NCBI RefSeq assembly: GCF_001625305.1
Contig: NW_017802791.1
Coordinates: 38,550-102,549, forward strand
From: Branchiostoma belcheri
Lineage: Eukaryota; Chordata; Leptocardii; Amphioxiformes; Branchiostomatidae
Reading direction: 5' to 3'
Length of the DNA: 64,000 nucleotides
Position 1 is the first letter of the stretch, and every line of letters begins with the position of its first letter. The notes below the pieces were generated by a model. The model had not been told where the DNA came from. It did no database searches and saw nothing but the letters and a program-made list of their open reading frames with translations. A program made the translations under genes and the position numbers. Positions 10,670-22,262 of the stretch are shown one piece after another.

Positions 10670-11160
10670 AGAGGAACTTTTAAAACATATTCTTACGAAA
10701 TAAAGAGACTAAACTTTAACTGCCAACACTGGAATGTCCTGCGTGCAAATGTGGTCACTCCAACGAAACAGCTGTACACTACATCCTACTCTGCCCACTG
10801 TACACTGATGAACGCATTGACATGTCATCTCTAACTAACATCCTGCCATTTGACATAACGTCATCGACAAAACCTTATGTTAAACCATTCTCAGGGGTAA
10901 CCCCTCATTACCGTTTGTCAACAACTGTAAAATATTTGATGTGGTTTTATTTTGCAGACAGGACGTTTTGTTTGATTTAGTTGATTGATTTTGATTTGTA
11001 CACCAGCTCATTATGTACCTTTGTCATTTGTTCTTCTTCTTATTATTACTTTGTTTTATAGTTTCCTTTTATGTATGAGGACAGGGCTGAGATAAGTCTT
11101 ATAACTTTTTGCCCAATCCTCGAAAAATAAATGTGAATAAAATAAATAAATAAACACTGG
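10670..11160 (+). mobile_element. LINE 3' fragment with C-terminal zinc-knuckle motif (intron 3)
   Basis: At 10715-10810 the frame reads LPTLECPACKCGHSNETAVH, then YILLCPLYTDER: the CxxC...H....C zinc-binding pattern found at the C-terminus of many LINE reverse-transcriptase proteins. In-frame stops (for instance just upstream) show decay. The fragment ends in a TATGTATGAGGACAGGGCTG tail and (AATAAATAAATAA)-type A-rich repeats at 11125-11155. Confidence 0.75.
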
Positions 11161-11201
11161 TCATGAATGAATTGGAACCAAATTTTATGGTTGGTAAAAC
11201 A

Positions 11202-11426
11202 TTAGGATATTGGGGTTCTTACACAACTACATGACATTGTACATTAGTGCAGGCTCTCACCTGCTTACGTTTGGATGCCTGTCAGGCATCTTTGCTGCAA
11301 AAGCGCCACCTATATACACTGGTGGTAAGATGCAGCACTCCAGTAAGAAGCTGGCACAGGCATCAAAATGTAAGCAGGTGAGAGTCTATGCTGGTTGTGT
11401 AAAAAAGAAAGCCCCAATATTCAGAC
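11202..11426. mobile_element. Hairpin MITE, ~225 bp (intron 3)
   Basis: The left arm (ATATTGGGGTTCTTACACAA, then CTCTCACCTGCTTACGTTTG, GATGCCTG) and right arm (CAGGCATCAAAATGTAAGCA, GGTGAGAGTC, TTGTGTAAAAAAG, CCCCAATATTC) are inverted copies around a centre near 11300-11320. No ORF. Confidence 0.75.
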
Positions 11427-11561
11427 TCTGAGAATCTTTTTTTGCTCGAGGGATTAAAGAGGCCACCTACATCTGGGCACTACAACCTTCCCTCAAAAAA
11501 GATGGGGGGCGTCACAGACTTTTTGCAACTCACGATCCAATATCCTTTTGTTTATCTCTAG

Positions 11562-11880
11562 AGGAGTTGAGGCACAGTCCACAGAGAAGAGTACACCGTC
11601 AGAATCGTCCCAACAACAAGCTTCAGAAACCCGGGGAGGTAAGAGGGAGGACGGTAGCAGGAGGGGTAAGCGAGCGCGAACCCCGTCCCCCCCACGAGGT
11701 TACAGAAGGTCACCCTCATCACCAAGGAGACGACGTTCCCCCTCACCTGGTTTAGGAAGGGGAGGTCGAGAGGTTAAAGGTGGAAGGTCAAGGAGAAACA
11801 GCTCCCCCCAGGGGAGGAGGTCAACTAGAAGAAGTGCGGATGAGGAGGCGTCTGTTTCCAAGAGACCCAGAAGAATGTAA
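11562..11880 (+). CDS. Terminal coding exon with Arg/Ser-rich C-terminus (exon D)
   Basis: The acceptor TTTATCTCTAG ends at 11561; one base completes the Arg codon begun in exon C. The frame reads GVEAQSTEKSTPSESSQQQA, then KREDGSRRGKRARTPSPPRG, YRRSPSSPRRRRSPSPG, a Gly/Arg stretch, and SVSKRPRRM before TAA at 11878-11880. The alternating Arg and Ser-Pro repeats look like an RS-like domain with strong nuclear localisation clusters; such tails are common in splicing- and chromatin-associated proteins (family knowledge), but I cannot assign a family. The whole recognisable part of the protein is about 580 residues and contains no folded domain that I can see. Confidence 0.8.
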
Positions 11881-12451
11881 ACATGGCTAAGGCCACACCA
11901 AGTAAATTTTATGGATGACGTCCTTTAGATACCCTATATCTAATGCGAGAGGGCAAAAAAAAACAAAAACAAGACAGGCCGAAAAAACAAGGTTCCTAGA
12001 TTTTAGAATTTTGACTCAATCATTGTACAAATGGATTTTTTTTGGTGGAATCATCACATATACACAGCCAGCATCACATATCACTGTATCAAAGTAAGAA
12101 ATAAAACATTGAATCAGAGCCTTTTCTTGTCTCCTCTCTTCATAGTTATCTGCCATCCATGTTCCGGCATGGCAGCAGACATCTTTGCCCATTTTTGGCA
12201 TGTTGACCACTGTCAGAAGGCAACAAAATTTCTTGTTTTTTTTTTCCAAAATCAGGCGAAAATTAATTAATGCACGCGCTGATGTCATCCATAGAAATTA
12301 CTTGCTGTGGCCTAATCCAATAGAACTTGGAACAGTACATCTACATGTACATACATGTATTGTAAATTAATTTCTATTTTTTTGCAAAAGCACCCAAAGC
12401 GATGTCAGGGCAGTAAAATTGGACATTTCTTTTCATTTTTTTAAAAATAAA
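11881..12451 (+). other. Putative 3' UTR
   Basis: Follows the stop of the RS-tailed gene. AATAAA hexamers occur at 12100-12105 and 12446-12451. The first lies in a dispersed repeat (12040-12250), so the second may be the better candidate. Length and poly(A) site are inferred. Confidence 0.4.
12040..12250 (+). repeat. Dispersed repeat, copy 1 (inverted copy at 19290-19490)
   Basis: Blocks such as CATCACATATACACA, TCTTGTCTCC and ATGTTCCGGCATGGCA followed by TTTGCCCATTTTTGGCATGT recur in reverse orientation near 19290-19490. No coding signature; family unknown. It overlaps the proposed 3' UTR. Confidence 0.65.
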
Positions 12452-14200
12452 TGTACATGTAGTACCAATGTAAGTTGAAGCAACCCTATTCCAATACCAT
12501 ACTAATATCTGTGAGGCAAAAATGCAATGTTGCTGACGGAAAATGGATGTTTTGTATTCTATGTTGTTATTGGTAGTGGAAAATATAGCTTGTTTGGGGC
12601 TATATCAAACTCAGTACATTGTATAAAATATGCTTAGAAAAGGCACTATTATGTAAGTTAAATATCTGATTTCCTCGTCCAGAATTTTTTTTTTTGTTTT
12701 GCTGCCCTAAAATTGCACTGGATGCCTTCAACTTTTGATTTTGCATTAGGAGGGGATAAGAAGTTTGTGTGGTTAAAAAAAAATTGCAGTTACTGTAGTT
12801 CAAAAATGTACTGCACTGGATAGGCTTTTTCGAGAAAATATGATTTTGCAAAGAAGAGGTCACAGTGTAAACCACAAATGAGAATAGAAACCCAACGTTT
12901 TAAAATTCAAAGTACTTTATTTACCATTATTGCCTTGTGTAGTGTTGTGAAGAACTAGAATAATTGTTTAAGGAGAGTGTACTATGAGTAGTATCTTAAT
13001 TTTGTCATATTTGTCCTTAATGGAGGATATACTGTAGTCAAGAATAGCGTAAGTGGTGTTACAATTATATTCAATTGTATCAACTATCAAGGTTATATTT
13101 CAAGTACAATTAACCCAGTGGTTGGGAAACTTTACTATTAATAGAAAATCTTGCAGACTCTTGTTTTTACTCAGTTTCTTCTACTTCTCCAGTGACCTCT
13201 GACCTGACCAATGACATGATTTGTTGATGTCTGTTTGGTTACATAATGTTGCAATTTCATGGTTTACTCTGCTCCTGTCAACATATATACTAGTAGTACA
13301 TGTATGTGTAATGTGTTTGAGTAAGAATTAACAGGGCAGACCATGTCCGAAGGTAAACATTATGCATTTGCTTTGCAAATGTTACTTCTCTAGTTGAAAT
13401 GTAAAACTACATGATTGTACAACAGCTATCTCACGAAATTTAATTGTACATTATAATTTTTTTCATGTCCTACATTTGACAATATTTCTTTGCTATTTGT
13501 ATTATTTTCTAATATTTACTGTCATTTCATATTACACTGAAGATTTCACCCTTTTTCCTAATTATAGTTTATACAATAGAGTAGACCCATCCTGAATGCC
13601 AATCACAATAATTATTAAGTTCAACCAATGAGAGAATGGCAATTAGCGGTTCGACCAATGGGAGAGTGGCTTCATGTCCTTCAATCAGTTGTATTTTCTT
13701 GTATTGACGAACGTGGGTGAGGCTCTAGGATCAGTCTAATTACCTTTTAGTGTTGATTTACACATTAGTCAAGTATTGTAGTTGATTTTCAATTGTGACA
13801 GCTTTCACCATTAAAATTAATCCTCTTTTCGGGCAACCCAATATTATTGTTTGCTTGTTTGTTTGTTTTTTGTAACCGGTTACCAATAGGCTATAACATC
13901 GTGTTTCTTTTTCAATTCAATTCTTTATTTCCATACCAACATTGCAGACATACAAAATAGAACTATAATGTTGCCTGAATGGCATTATTGGTATTTACAT
14001 CATTTAAAATAAACACATAACATTATATACACATAAATATATACACTACTTAATTATATGAACAGTACATCCCAGGTATAACAAGTTTATGCAGTCTTAT
14101 TGTTTAGAATAATTCAAAGTTTGGGCAGACTGTATACACATGTAGTAGTCATTACACAATATCGAATTATTTCTCATCCTGAAATTCGTATCTCGTATAT
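12452..14200. other. Gene-free AT-rich stretch
   Basis: No coding signal. A duplicated short phrase at 13622-13675 (CAACCAATGAGAGAATGGC / GACCAATGGGAGAGTGGC) and a (TTTG)n tract at 13850-13868 are visible. At 13908-13990, TTCAATTCAATTCTTTATTT suggests the 3' tail of a minus-strand LINE, unproven. Confidence 0.5.
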
Positions 14201-14209
14201 TGGTCAGTA

Positions 14210-14560
14210 ATAACGTTAATGACCTACCTGTTTATCGCTGGTTGTATTTGGTGTATATAGCAACTGACAAGACTTTATCACACCATATACCCCTATTGGT
14301 GGGTCATTAACCCTTAATATTAAATTGGCCAAGCATGCGGTATTTGCTAAAGCCTATTGCTGAACGTTAATACTATGTGCGTCACCACTACCATCTGCAC
14401 ATTCAAGACAATCAAATTCCTTTGTCCAAATGTAACGGTCATAAAACATGGCAGTACAATTTGTCCTAACAGTCAACATGAGGTGAACTCAGTTTGTGGT
14501 ACCACCATTAACTACCAGAATGTAAACAAACATGGCTGACAGCTGTGTTTCCAGCTTGTA
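14210..14560 (-). mobile_element. Repeat family R copy (inverted relative to 23040-23650)
   Basis: GCAACTGACAAGACTTTATCAC with GGGTCATTAACCCTTAA (14265-14320), and GTTTGTGGTACCACCATTAA with AAACATGGCTGACAGCTGTG (14490-14550), are both found in the opposite orientation and order at 23225-23650. Parts also recur at 50150-50270 and 57900-58030. Confidence 0.7.
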
Positions 14561-14594
14561 CACTCGTAATGGCGTCAACCACAGTCGTAAGGCG

Positions 14595-14800
14595 TCTTAG
14601 GCCGTGTTAATGTGAAGTCACTCAAGGCGCTTTAAATGTGGTTTACCCCGAAGCCGGTTTCAAGTGGCTCCATCTGAACGCTCCAAATCACATTGAAAGC
14701 GCCTCGATCCCAAACCACTTCTAGAGGTGGTTTCGAATCGGTTTCCCGCATTGCGTTTTGCGTCTGAACGCAATGTGATTTCAATGTAACTTCGCCTGGT
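14595..14800. mobile_element. Possible MITE
   Basis: Weak internal symmetry: AAGCCGGTTTCAAGTGGC against GAAACCGATTCGAAACCACC on the other strand, and repeated CTGAACGC / CACATTGAAA / AATGTGATTTCAATG phrases. Suggestive of a hairpin element with diverged arms, but no clear ends. Confidence 0.35.
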
Positions 14801-17340
14801 CATGGATTACGGGGTGATATTTCTTTTTTTTATATGCAATACCAATTTTTACGTGGCAGCAACTTGAAGAGCAGTAATAGTCAAATAATGTGTCCGTTCT
14901 AGGGCGAGCTTCACCGCCTCTGGCGTGACCACGTCGGCATACGGCCGAGATACGCTGGGAGGGGGGCACCAGCAAGCAGGTCGTTGACCTCTGACATTAA
15001 TAACACGCCGCCTTGCGTGTTATCATCAAACAGCAATAAATGTAGCTCAAGCGCATTATGTTCGGACACGGTTTCGCAGGTGTGTGTGGCACGTGGACCA
15101 GATGTGAGGAATGTGAGTTACCCGAATCGCGGTTTGGGTGATTCCGTATAGACACGGTCTTATTTTGGCATCTCCACTTCCTGCATGGCAAATTATTTAC
15201 ATTGATTGATTCAATTAACTTTGTAAAGAAAGGACGAGAAAATTGCCTTTTTTTATCGTCGTAATGTTACATAATGTACAGTTTTTATTATACAACATTA
15301 ACAGGTGAATGCTAATAGAATTAACAAAGCTTTCACCATGTTATAAAAAGACCGAAAAGTACGGTTTTACAATAAATGGTAATACCCACCTCAGAGACTT
15401 TTCATTTGATTTTGGTAGAAATTTTGAAAGGGAAGGAAAAGCCATGATTGAATGTTTATCTTTTGCAAAACTTTATAAATTATTACAGCCCATCTGGCAT
15501 CATCAGTCATCTCCCGTAGTCGTACGCGTAACTAATAAGAAACTAAGAATCACGGCCCAAGTTCCGCCCTTGAATTACGAACCTTCTCCATTTTGTTCTT
15601 CGACGGACAGAATCCCAATTTAGAAGACCATTATACATGTACATGATTGGAATTTATAACACAGGGAGCTTTTAAGAATGGATGTTCGACATGTTTCTTT
15701 TTACAAGAATTTCAAACATTCGAAACTCTAAAATTTAAGCAAAATTATAAACTTTATATTGACACATAAAACCATATTATACAATTACGAAGTCACATGT
15801 AGTTTCATTAAAATATGTACGAAAGACTGCATGTGTATGGCCGTATACATGTACGTTCTCATACATCGTCAAGTAAAAAAAGGCCTAAAATTATTTCGAA
15901 AAATTAATTTTTAGCAATATAAATTATTCGGTCTTTAGGAGAATATTTATTAAAATGGCATAATTGCTTTCAATAGAAGAAAAAAAAAGATTTTATCAGC
16001 ATAAAATATACAGCCCGTGCAAGGCTTTGAAGATTAACCGATAGTGTTTAAATAATGTGGCAGCTGGTCGTGACTTAAAGTTCCCCCGACAACCGTGAAA
16101 CCAAAATAGATGTGTGTGGAAGTTTGCGATTAATTATGCATGTAGATTGCAGACTGCCGGCTTCTAGATTTACGGAAGCGATTACGGCTGGTTCCCTCAA
16201 GGAATATATAACATTATATTTCGGATTCACCAAGGTACCCTACGCTAAACGGCAGCAACATTCATGTACGTAATCATTTATGATTAATTAAGTAATAGAG
16301 AGTAGTTGCACATTTTGCCGGCTTGGAGTTCAAGTAGCCAAAATGTATTAAAAAAAGGAGATAAACAGACGATTCCGGCTGTTAAATCGTTATGTTATTT
16401 TCCAACAGGGCTTTGTTCTGTTGCTCGCAGGCTTATATCACTTGATCAGAATTCTGCAACATGTCATGGACATTGTCAAGTTCTGTAGACGGAAGACTAC
16501 GTGCACATTGAAACGTAAACCGATGTGCAGTTACTAATAGTTCAGAACGCAGTTTGAATTGAGTTTATAGGAGCTACATTTGCGGGATTCACCAGTTGGA
16601 AAAAACGATGGTCTCAGCGCCAAAAACACTCTTAGATTCTGCATGAGATCCATGTCCTTGGACCGACCCTGACTGTTTTTTCCCTCTCTCTTGAATATTC
16701 ATACGCGAGATGGATCTTTATAGGGGTTACGGTCGACATTTAAAATGTCTGTCTTTGACTGACAAGCACGCCAGCCATAATTAAAGATAATGACCTGTTG
16801 GGACCCTCAAGGGCCCTCATTTATCATCCCACAGCATCTCAGCCATTGGCGCTTTGCAAGCTGCAGTCCAAACGCGACAGCTGGTGGACAAGCACACATC
16901 TTTGGTATTGCGCCGTTTTTACATACATTTTCTTTGAGTCTTCAGTAAAGAAACAGGCTGCTCACAAGTACGTGCACTGCCGTGCTACAAATGGAGGCTC
17001 ACTGGCGCTGAAAGTCTTGAGGTGAGAGAGTTTTAATCTCTTTCCAATTCTACTTTGTTGATGAGGGAATTTGGGTGGTCATCGCAATCTACAAGCGTAG
17101 AATCCCAATAGGACACTTTCCCGTGGATTAGCTTGATTACCAGAAAACACCGGCCTGACCACCTTGCAAGGCCAGTCGACATGTTACGAATGCAGGCTGT
17201 AGAACATTTGTAATTACAGGAGAAGATTGAAAAGGGAAGAGGATTAGGTCAGGGCAAAGGTCGCGGACGTCATCTCTGGATGTCAAGATATGTTACAGCT
17301 TGAAATGCTTCAAAATGATTATTCGAAACTAGCGATTGCT
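14801..17340. other. Gene-free stretch, mostly unique
   Basis: I see no exon and no clear repeat. Locally less AT-rich islands (14890-15180, 16600-17030, 17080-17290) are candidates for regulatory DNA. They contain homeodomain-type cores such as GGATTAG and TTAATTAAG, but such short sites are expected by chance in a window this size. Confidence 0.45.
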
Positions 17341-17800
17341 TCATGAATGAAGACCTTTATTGTACATTTGTGTTCTACAGAACTAAGTACAGGTCGCATG
17401 GGTACAGAACATGAACATAAACACATATGTACATTACATACATATGAACATATAGGAGTGTAAATAAATGTCTAATTTCTATTCTTTTCGGCTTCATCTC
17501 GCTTAGTAGTGATTGTATGGATATATGCGGCTGTGAGATTACTTAGAGTAGGTTTATCAAAAGTTAAAAGGAATACAAATTTCTCTTTACTAGTCAAATA
17601 TCTGAAGTGGGGAAATATACTTAATACATGGCTAAAAATATGAGTCTATCTCTACTATACAAGGGGCAATCTATGGTGAAATGTATTTCATCTTCTATTT
17701 GGCCTAAACTACAGAATTGACAGGTTCTTTGTTCTAGAGGAGTGCGGTTATGTCTATGAAAATATATAGCGCCACAATCGGTGTAGAACACAGCAGTAGT
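17341..17800 (-). mobile_element. LINE 3' fragment, minus strand, with zinc-knuckle motif
   Basis: On the minus strand about 17750-17650 reads HNRTPLEQRTCQFCSLGQIE, then DEIHFTIDCPLYSRDRL: the CxxC...H....C pattern of LINE reverse-transcriptase C-termini. The 3' tail is towards 17341, where the plus strand shows the complement of an AATAAAGG-type tail (ACCTTTATTGTACATTTGTG). A similar tail start is seen at 43818. Confidence 0.8.
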
Positions 17801-19285
17801 GGCAAGACTACCTAGTGAAGCTTGGCCATTCTTCTAATATAAAAATATGCACATTATATTGAACAGTTTAGAGATGTCGATGCAGTCTTCGTTCACTACA
17901 GTTTGTTCCCTACAATAGAGACTTATTAGTTAAAGAAGTTTCAAAGTCATGTTTAAGGCGATGGTGCGTCTACATTATACTTACTTATCATTACACGACA
18001 CTTCTGTCAAGTTTGGTATATAGTGATTGCGCAATAGACATATAGAGAGAAATATTTCACACATTTGGTATTAGGGATATGAAGCCATTTTTTTTTGTAA
18101 CAGACACTATATGTACATGCATGAAGTATAGGCTTCTGGCCGGTGGTTCAATTTTTTTTCCAGTTAGGAGTTGTTTGCCTAAAATCCCTTGCTCCGTTGC
18201 CTGTTAGTACCTCAACCTTTGTTACTACGAAAATATATGTGTACATAGAAACCGGCATCGGGACATATAAATGTTACATGATAATATTTTAATATCTGAA
18301 CGATAAAGCAAAAACCTACGCATAGTAGGCGCAGTAATAGACAATATTTTCTTTAACAAGGCGTCTATAATTAATTTTTCAATATGTCATATTCGAATGT
18401 GTGTTAATTTTAAACTATTCGAAATCAAAATTTTCTACATTCCAAGTCGTCTTCGTGGTACAAATAATGGTACAAATAATTTTGTGAAATATAAAAAAAA
18501 ATCTGTAGGACTGCTACACTTTGAATAAATGTGTCAGTATACAGATAAAATAAAATAAATCCTTTAGTATATATATATGAAGGACAATCTGTCGCCATAT
18601 AGCAGCATAGCATACCGGGTCTTATTCTATTAAAACTACACAAAGTTATGCTTAAAAATACTTAATGCGATTTTCTACAAATCCCAAAGTTATTGTGAAA
18701 TTAAATGGGTTCCCCTTATAGCTAAAGAGATGCCCGGAGGCGTAATTGTATGCATGAATGTTCTTGCGATCGTGCGTGTTTAAGCGACCAGGCTCTACTT
18801 CTACAAGTCAAGGTCATTATTTTTTCATCAATTACGCCGAACCAACCAAATCCTAAGAGCCGCCAACGGTGTTTTCGGTGTGACGATCCATAGTAATTTA
18901 ATCAGCTACCGTTATCTACTGATTCTCTCTGTCTAGTCAAACATACCCAAAAGCTATATCAGACCCACTAATTATTTACGATGTCGCTAATGTTCTTATG
19001 GAACTTAACGTAAGACGCCACTGCTATTAGAATTAGATAGCGTACTCTACCTTATCGTCATATGCTTCCGGATTTTCCATACCCATCCCCTAACGTCTTT
19101 AATTAAAGCATGGAATGCGAAGACTGAAAGCAATTACTCAAGCATACTAAGTAACGTAAATCTTCTTAGCAATTTGTGCCCGAAGCGTTTCGAAGAAATC
19201 AAAATAAGCAGCCGGCATTAGAGATTAAGCTTGAAAGTAAAACAGTATATAGTTTGGGAGCGAAGTTATTCATGACATTTCTAAA
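17801..19285. other. Gene-free AT-rich stretch
   Basis: No exon, RNA gene or clear repeat recognised. The 18860-19110 part looks unique and is moderately rich in TAATTA-type sites. Confidence 0.45.
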
Positions 19286-19289
19286 AATC

Positions 19290-19490
19290 CTAGCAGTTTT
19301 GTTGCCCCTTGGCAGTGGTTAACATGCCGAAAATGGGCAAAAATGTCCGTTGCCATGCCGGAACGTTGATCATGGTAGATGTATATAAAGGCAGGAGACA
19401 AGACAATGTCTTTTGCTTTGATGCAGTGATGTATTTCATTGCTTTTATATGTAATGGTGATTGTGTATATGTGATGTTCCCACTGAATCC
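19290..19490 (-). repeat. Dispersed repeat, copy 2 (inverted relative to 12040-12250)
   Basis: Reverse complement shows CATCACATATACACAATCAC, CATCACTGCATCAAAG, CTTGTCTCC, then GTTCCGGCATGGCAACGGAC and TTTGCCCATTTTCGGCATGT, parallel to the first copy. Diverged by many small changes. The overlapping short ORFs on both strands have no coding support. Confidence 0.65.
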
Positions 19491-19879
19491 AAACCATGTG
19501 CACAATGATTGAAAGCTTTTTTCAAACCTTTTAGGATACAAATAAAAATGGCTACACTTTGATTTGTAGAAATTTCAAGTAAACAATGTCTGTTAATAAA
19601 CAAAAGCTTACAACACAAACTGAATGATAAAAACTTAATTGACTCTTCAGAAAAGAAAGAGAATTGAAGTGTGGTAAATGATAACCAGAAATCATAACTT
19701 TGTGAATCCACCAGAAAGTTGTAACATAATGTATTGGTACACCACCCCGATGACGCTGCAATTCGTTCAAACATGCAAGTGCACGAAAACTAAATAAAAC
19801 TACTCAGACGATAACAGATGATAAAACAAGCTCAACCGGGGACAGAGTGACTAATTATGTTCATTTACCACCAGCAAAA

Positions 19880-20345
19880 TAAGGCCGCACCAATTTAATT
19901 TGCTGTTTCTCGGATTCGCCCTGTCCATTTTTTTCTGATTTGCAAAAAAAAAAAACGATTTTAGGTTCTGAATCAACTGCAAAATGCTTAATGAAAGACA
20001 TATCTTGGCCCCAAAGGTTGAAGAAATTCTTCCTAGTTGTTAAAAGTTCTTCAATGTAACAATGCAACTTCCTTTTATTAAAAGTTCAAAATCTATTGTT
20101 TTGATTATAAACCAGCCTGGTAATACCGTATGTTGACTTCGTGGCTCATATCACAATATTTTCGGCTTTCATGCGGTGCCTTGGTCTTTTTTCCGCCCTG
20201 TCGCTTCATATTTTTTTCTGAAAAAAATCCGAGAAACAACAAATTAAATGTTTGTGTTGGATCAAAAGTTTTAACTTTTTAAAACATGTAACTACCAGCA
20301 CAGATGAACTTTCATGATAGAACAAATTAAATTTGTGTGGCCTAA
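19880..20345. mobile_element. Hairpin MITE, ~465 bp
   Basis: The left end AAGGCCGCACCAATTTAATT followed by TGCTGTTTCTCGGATT is mirrored by internal ATCCGAGAAACAACAAATTA (20228) and the right end ATTAAATTTGTGTGGCC (20325-20342). The inside at 20250-20310 (GTGTTGGATCAAAAGTTTTA, then CATGTAACTACCAGCACAGA) also matches the element at 48256-48532 in inverted order, so two families overlap here. Confidence 0.65.
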
Positions 20346-20760
20346 ACTGTAAACATACATCATCATCCCCTGCCCTTTATTTGATGGGAATAGATAGCTA
20401 CTGTCCTATCCAAGAAATAACGCAGATGGCACTACTGCTGAAATATCAGGCGGAGTCTTTATTATCAAATGCTTGCGGAGCATGAAATAACTTGTTCAGC
20501 CTCGCCTCTCTATAATCACGCTCTTGTACCCAATAATTGAGAGTGACATGGACACTGCCAGGCCCTGTTTCTAACATGTCACGTTTGGCGTCATTGACGT
20601 CATGACTCGAAATGTTTCACGTCGCCGACATGTAACTATAATAATTCCTTTCTAGCTGAAAAGTTCAATCAATAATATAAAACAGTTCAGTCAATGGAAC
20701 TGTTGAAGCAAGTAGCAACTGCAAAATGTATTAACACAACTCTGGGATTTGTAACTTTCA
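20346..20760. other. Unique gene-free stretch
   Basis: No coding evidence. One palindromic TGACGTCA lies at 20595-20602 close to GGCGTCA and ATGACTCG, a cluster of CRE/AP-1-like sites outside an obvious transposon; functional meaning unknown. Confidence 0.4.
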
Positions 20761-20912
20761 TTTGTACATAATGTAAATTTCTTTTTGTGCTAAACATATG
20801 TTTTTTTACCATGTTAGCTGTTGTATATGATTTTATATTTATTTCTGTATGAGTTATTGAAGATTAGCCTTTTGGGCTAAAGGGCATCGTAATAAAGAGA
20901 GAAAGAAAGGGA
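20761..20912 (+). mobile_element. Probable LINE 3' tail
   Basis: An AT-rich segment with GATTAGCCTTTTGGGCTAAA, then AATAAAGAGAGAAAGAAAGG. This layout (short hairpin, AATAAAG, simple A-rich repeat) is like the non-LTR tails elsewhere in the window. No coding part remains. Confidence 0.5.
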
Positions 20913-21086
20913 ATGAGAGAGGAAGAGGTACTTCCTGATTTTTGTCTGGTTTTCTGATGCGCATATGGAAGTACGGTTTGGGGTATGGGTAAAGCTGTTT
21001 GACATCACGTGGATGGGTGTGGGGTAAATTGACAGGCAGAATGGCACTAGGTCAAAATCTCAGACAGAAATAGGGTGAAAGTGGGG

Positions 21087-21260
21087 TCTGTTTGGCGTAG
21101 CGGCAGCGTGCTCGACTCGGAACCAAAAGGTCCCGAGTTCGAATCCTGACATGCCACCGATCTTGTGCTCTTGGAAAAATGAGTATTGTCTTGTCTTGCA
21201 TTCATCCTCTGCGTTGGTGTCGGCATAAAATAAGTTGATATAACTCGAGTGTGCCGTCAT
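21087..21260 (+). mobile_element. tRNA-derived SINE, family S (copy 2)
   Basis: The head TTTGGCGTAGCGGCAGCGTG (A-box-like) and GAGTTCGAATCCTGACATGC (B-box) are followed by the family body CCACCGATCTTGTGC and a short form of the GAAAAATGAGTATTGTCTTG block. The CACTT...CTCACTT segment between them is deleted. The end reads GTTGATATAACTCGAGTGTG. Confidence 0.8.
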
Positions 21261-22260
21261 CATGTCTAGTCATGAAATGTTGGAATAATAAAAAAAGTGA
21301 CGGTCTCAAAGTCTGGCTAGGAGTAAGCATGGGGGAATTCAGAAACCCCAGGTCCGCATAATTTTTTTAAGTATAAAATCGATTTTTAAGTCTACAATGA
21401 TCTTAGAATGTGCACCGATCAGTGTACTGTGGCAAAAGTAAGCTTTACTTTTATGAGGTTTAGTGGGGACATAAAAATCAATATAAACTCTTCGCCATCG
21501 TAAAATGTCTGTCACACATAGCCGAATATATGGCCTCCCGAACACTGTGCCAACTATGCTATCAACATACGCTGTCAGGTACAAACAAACAAACAAACAA
21601 ACAAACATACCCGAAAGCTCAGCCACAGATCCTCCATACCAGGAAGGAATAAAGCGCCTCAAATTGCTTCAACAAAGTAGCAATATGATGTCTATTTCAC
21701 AATAAGCTTCTACCTGTACTTTTGGGCCCTTCAGCTTTTGCTCCCCCCCCCCCTATAGGCCTATTGTATGTATTTACAAGAGCTATCTATGCAAAATTCG
21801 TGACCAGATCATGACATAGCAATCTTCCGCTGCAGTACCATAACAAGCCGCAGGATGAACCGAAATCTAATCATTTAGAGTTCTCATCGCGACCTACCTA
21901 CCTCCCTACCAAATATCAACACAATTCATCTAAGCTTTCTGAGTTATCGTATATACAGAAGAATGCTACAGAAAACATAACCTTCTTCTGGTAAGTTATA
22001 GGTACCCCTGTTGATTACATGTGTACGTATGTGATGGTACACGGCACAATCACTTTATTCTTTTTTTTACAACACAGTATTGCATATTCATTCAACGTAA
22101 CATCATTTTTTTATGTTTATTAATAGTCCTCTTTCTACACAATCGAGTTAAAAAGAGGCTATATACAGCTATATATCGTGACCTTCAGTCGTCCTTGAGT
22201 GTGTTTTGGAACAATGCCAGAGTCCGCCTGCCGTTCGCGTGACAGTGAATGTGAACGGTC
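21261..22260. other. Gene-free stretch
   Basis: No exon recognised. (CAAA)n at 21586-21607 and a C-run at 21744-21753. At 21527-21550, ATGGCCTCCCGAACACTGTG resembles GATGGCCTCCTGAACACCGC at 25915, a hint of another low-copy repeat. Confidence 0.45.
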
Positions 22261-22262
22261 GA

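Noticed and set aside
10517..10834. 105-codon ORF starting at exon C
   Set aside because: It uses a frame that does not match the phases of exons B and D and runs through the donor into LINE sequence.
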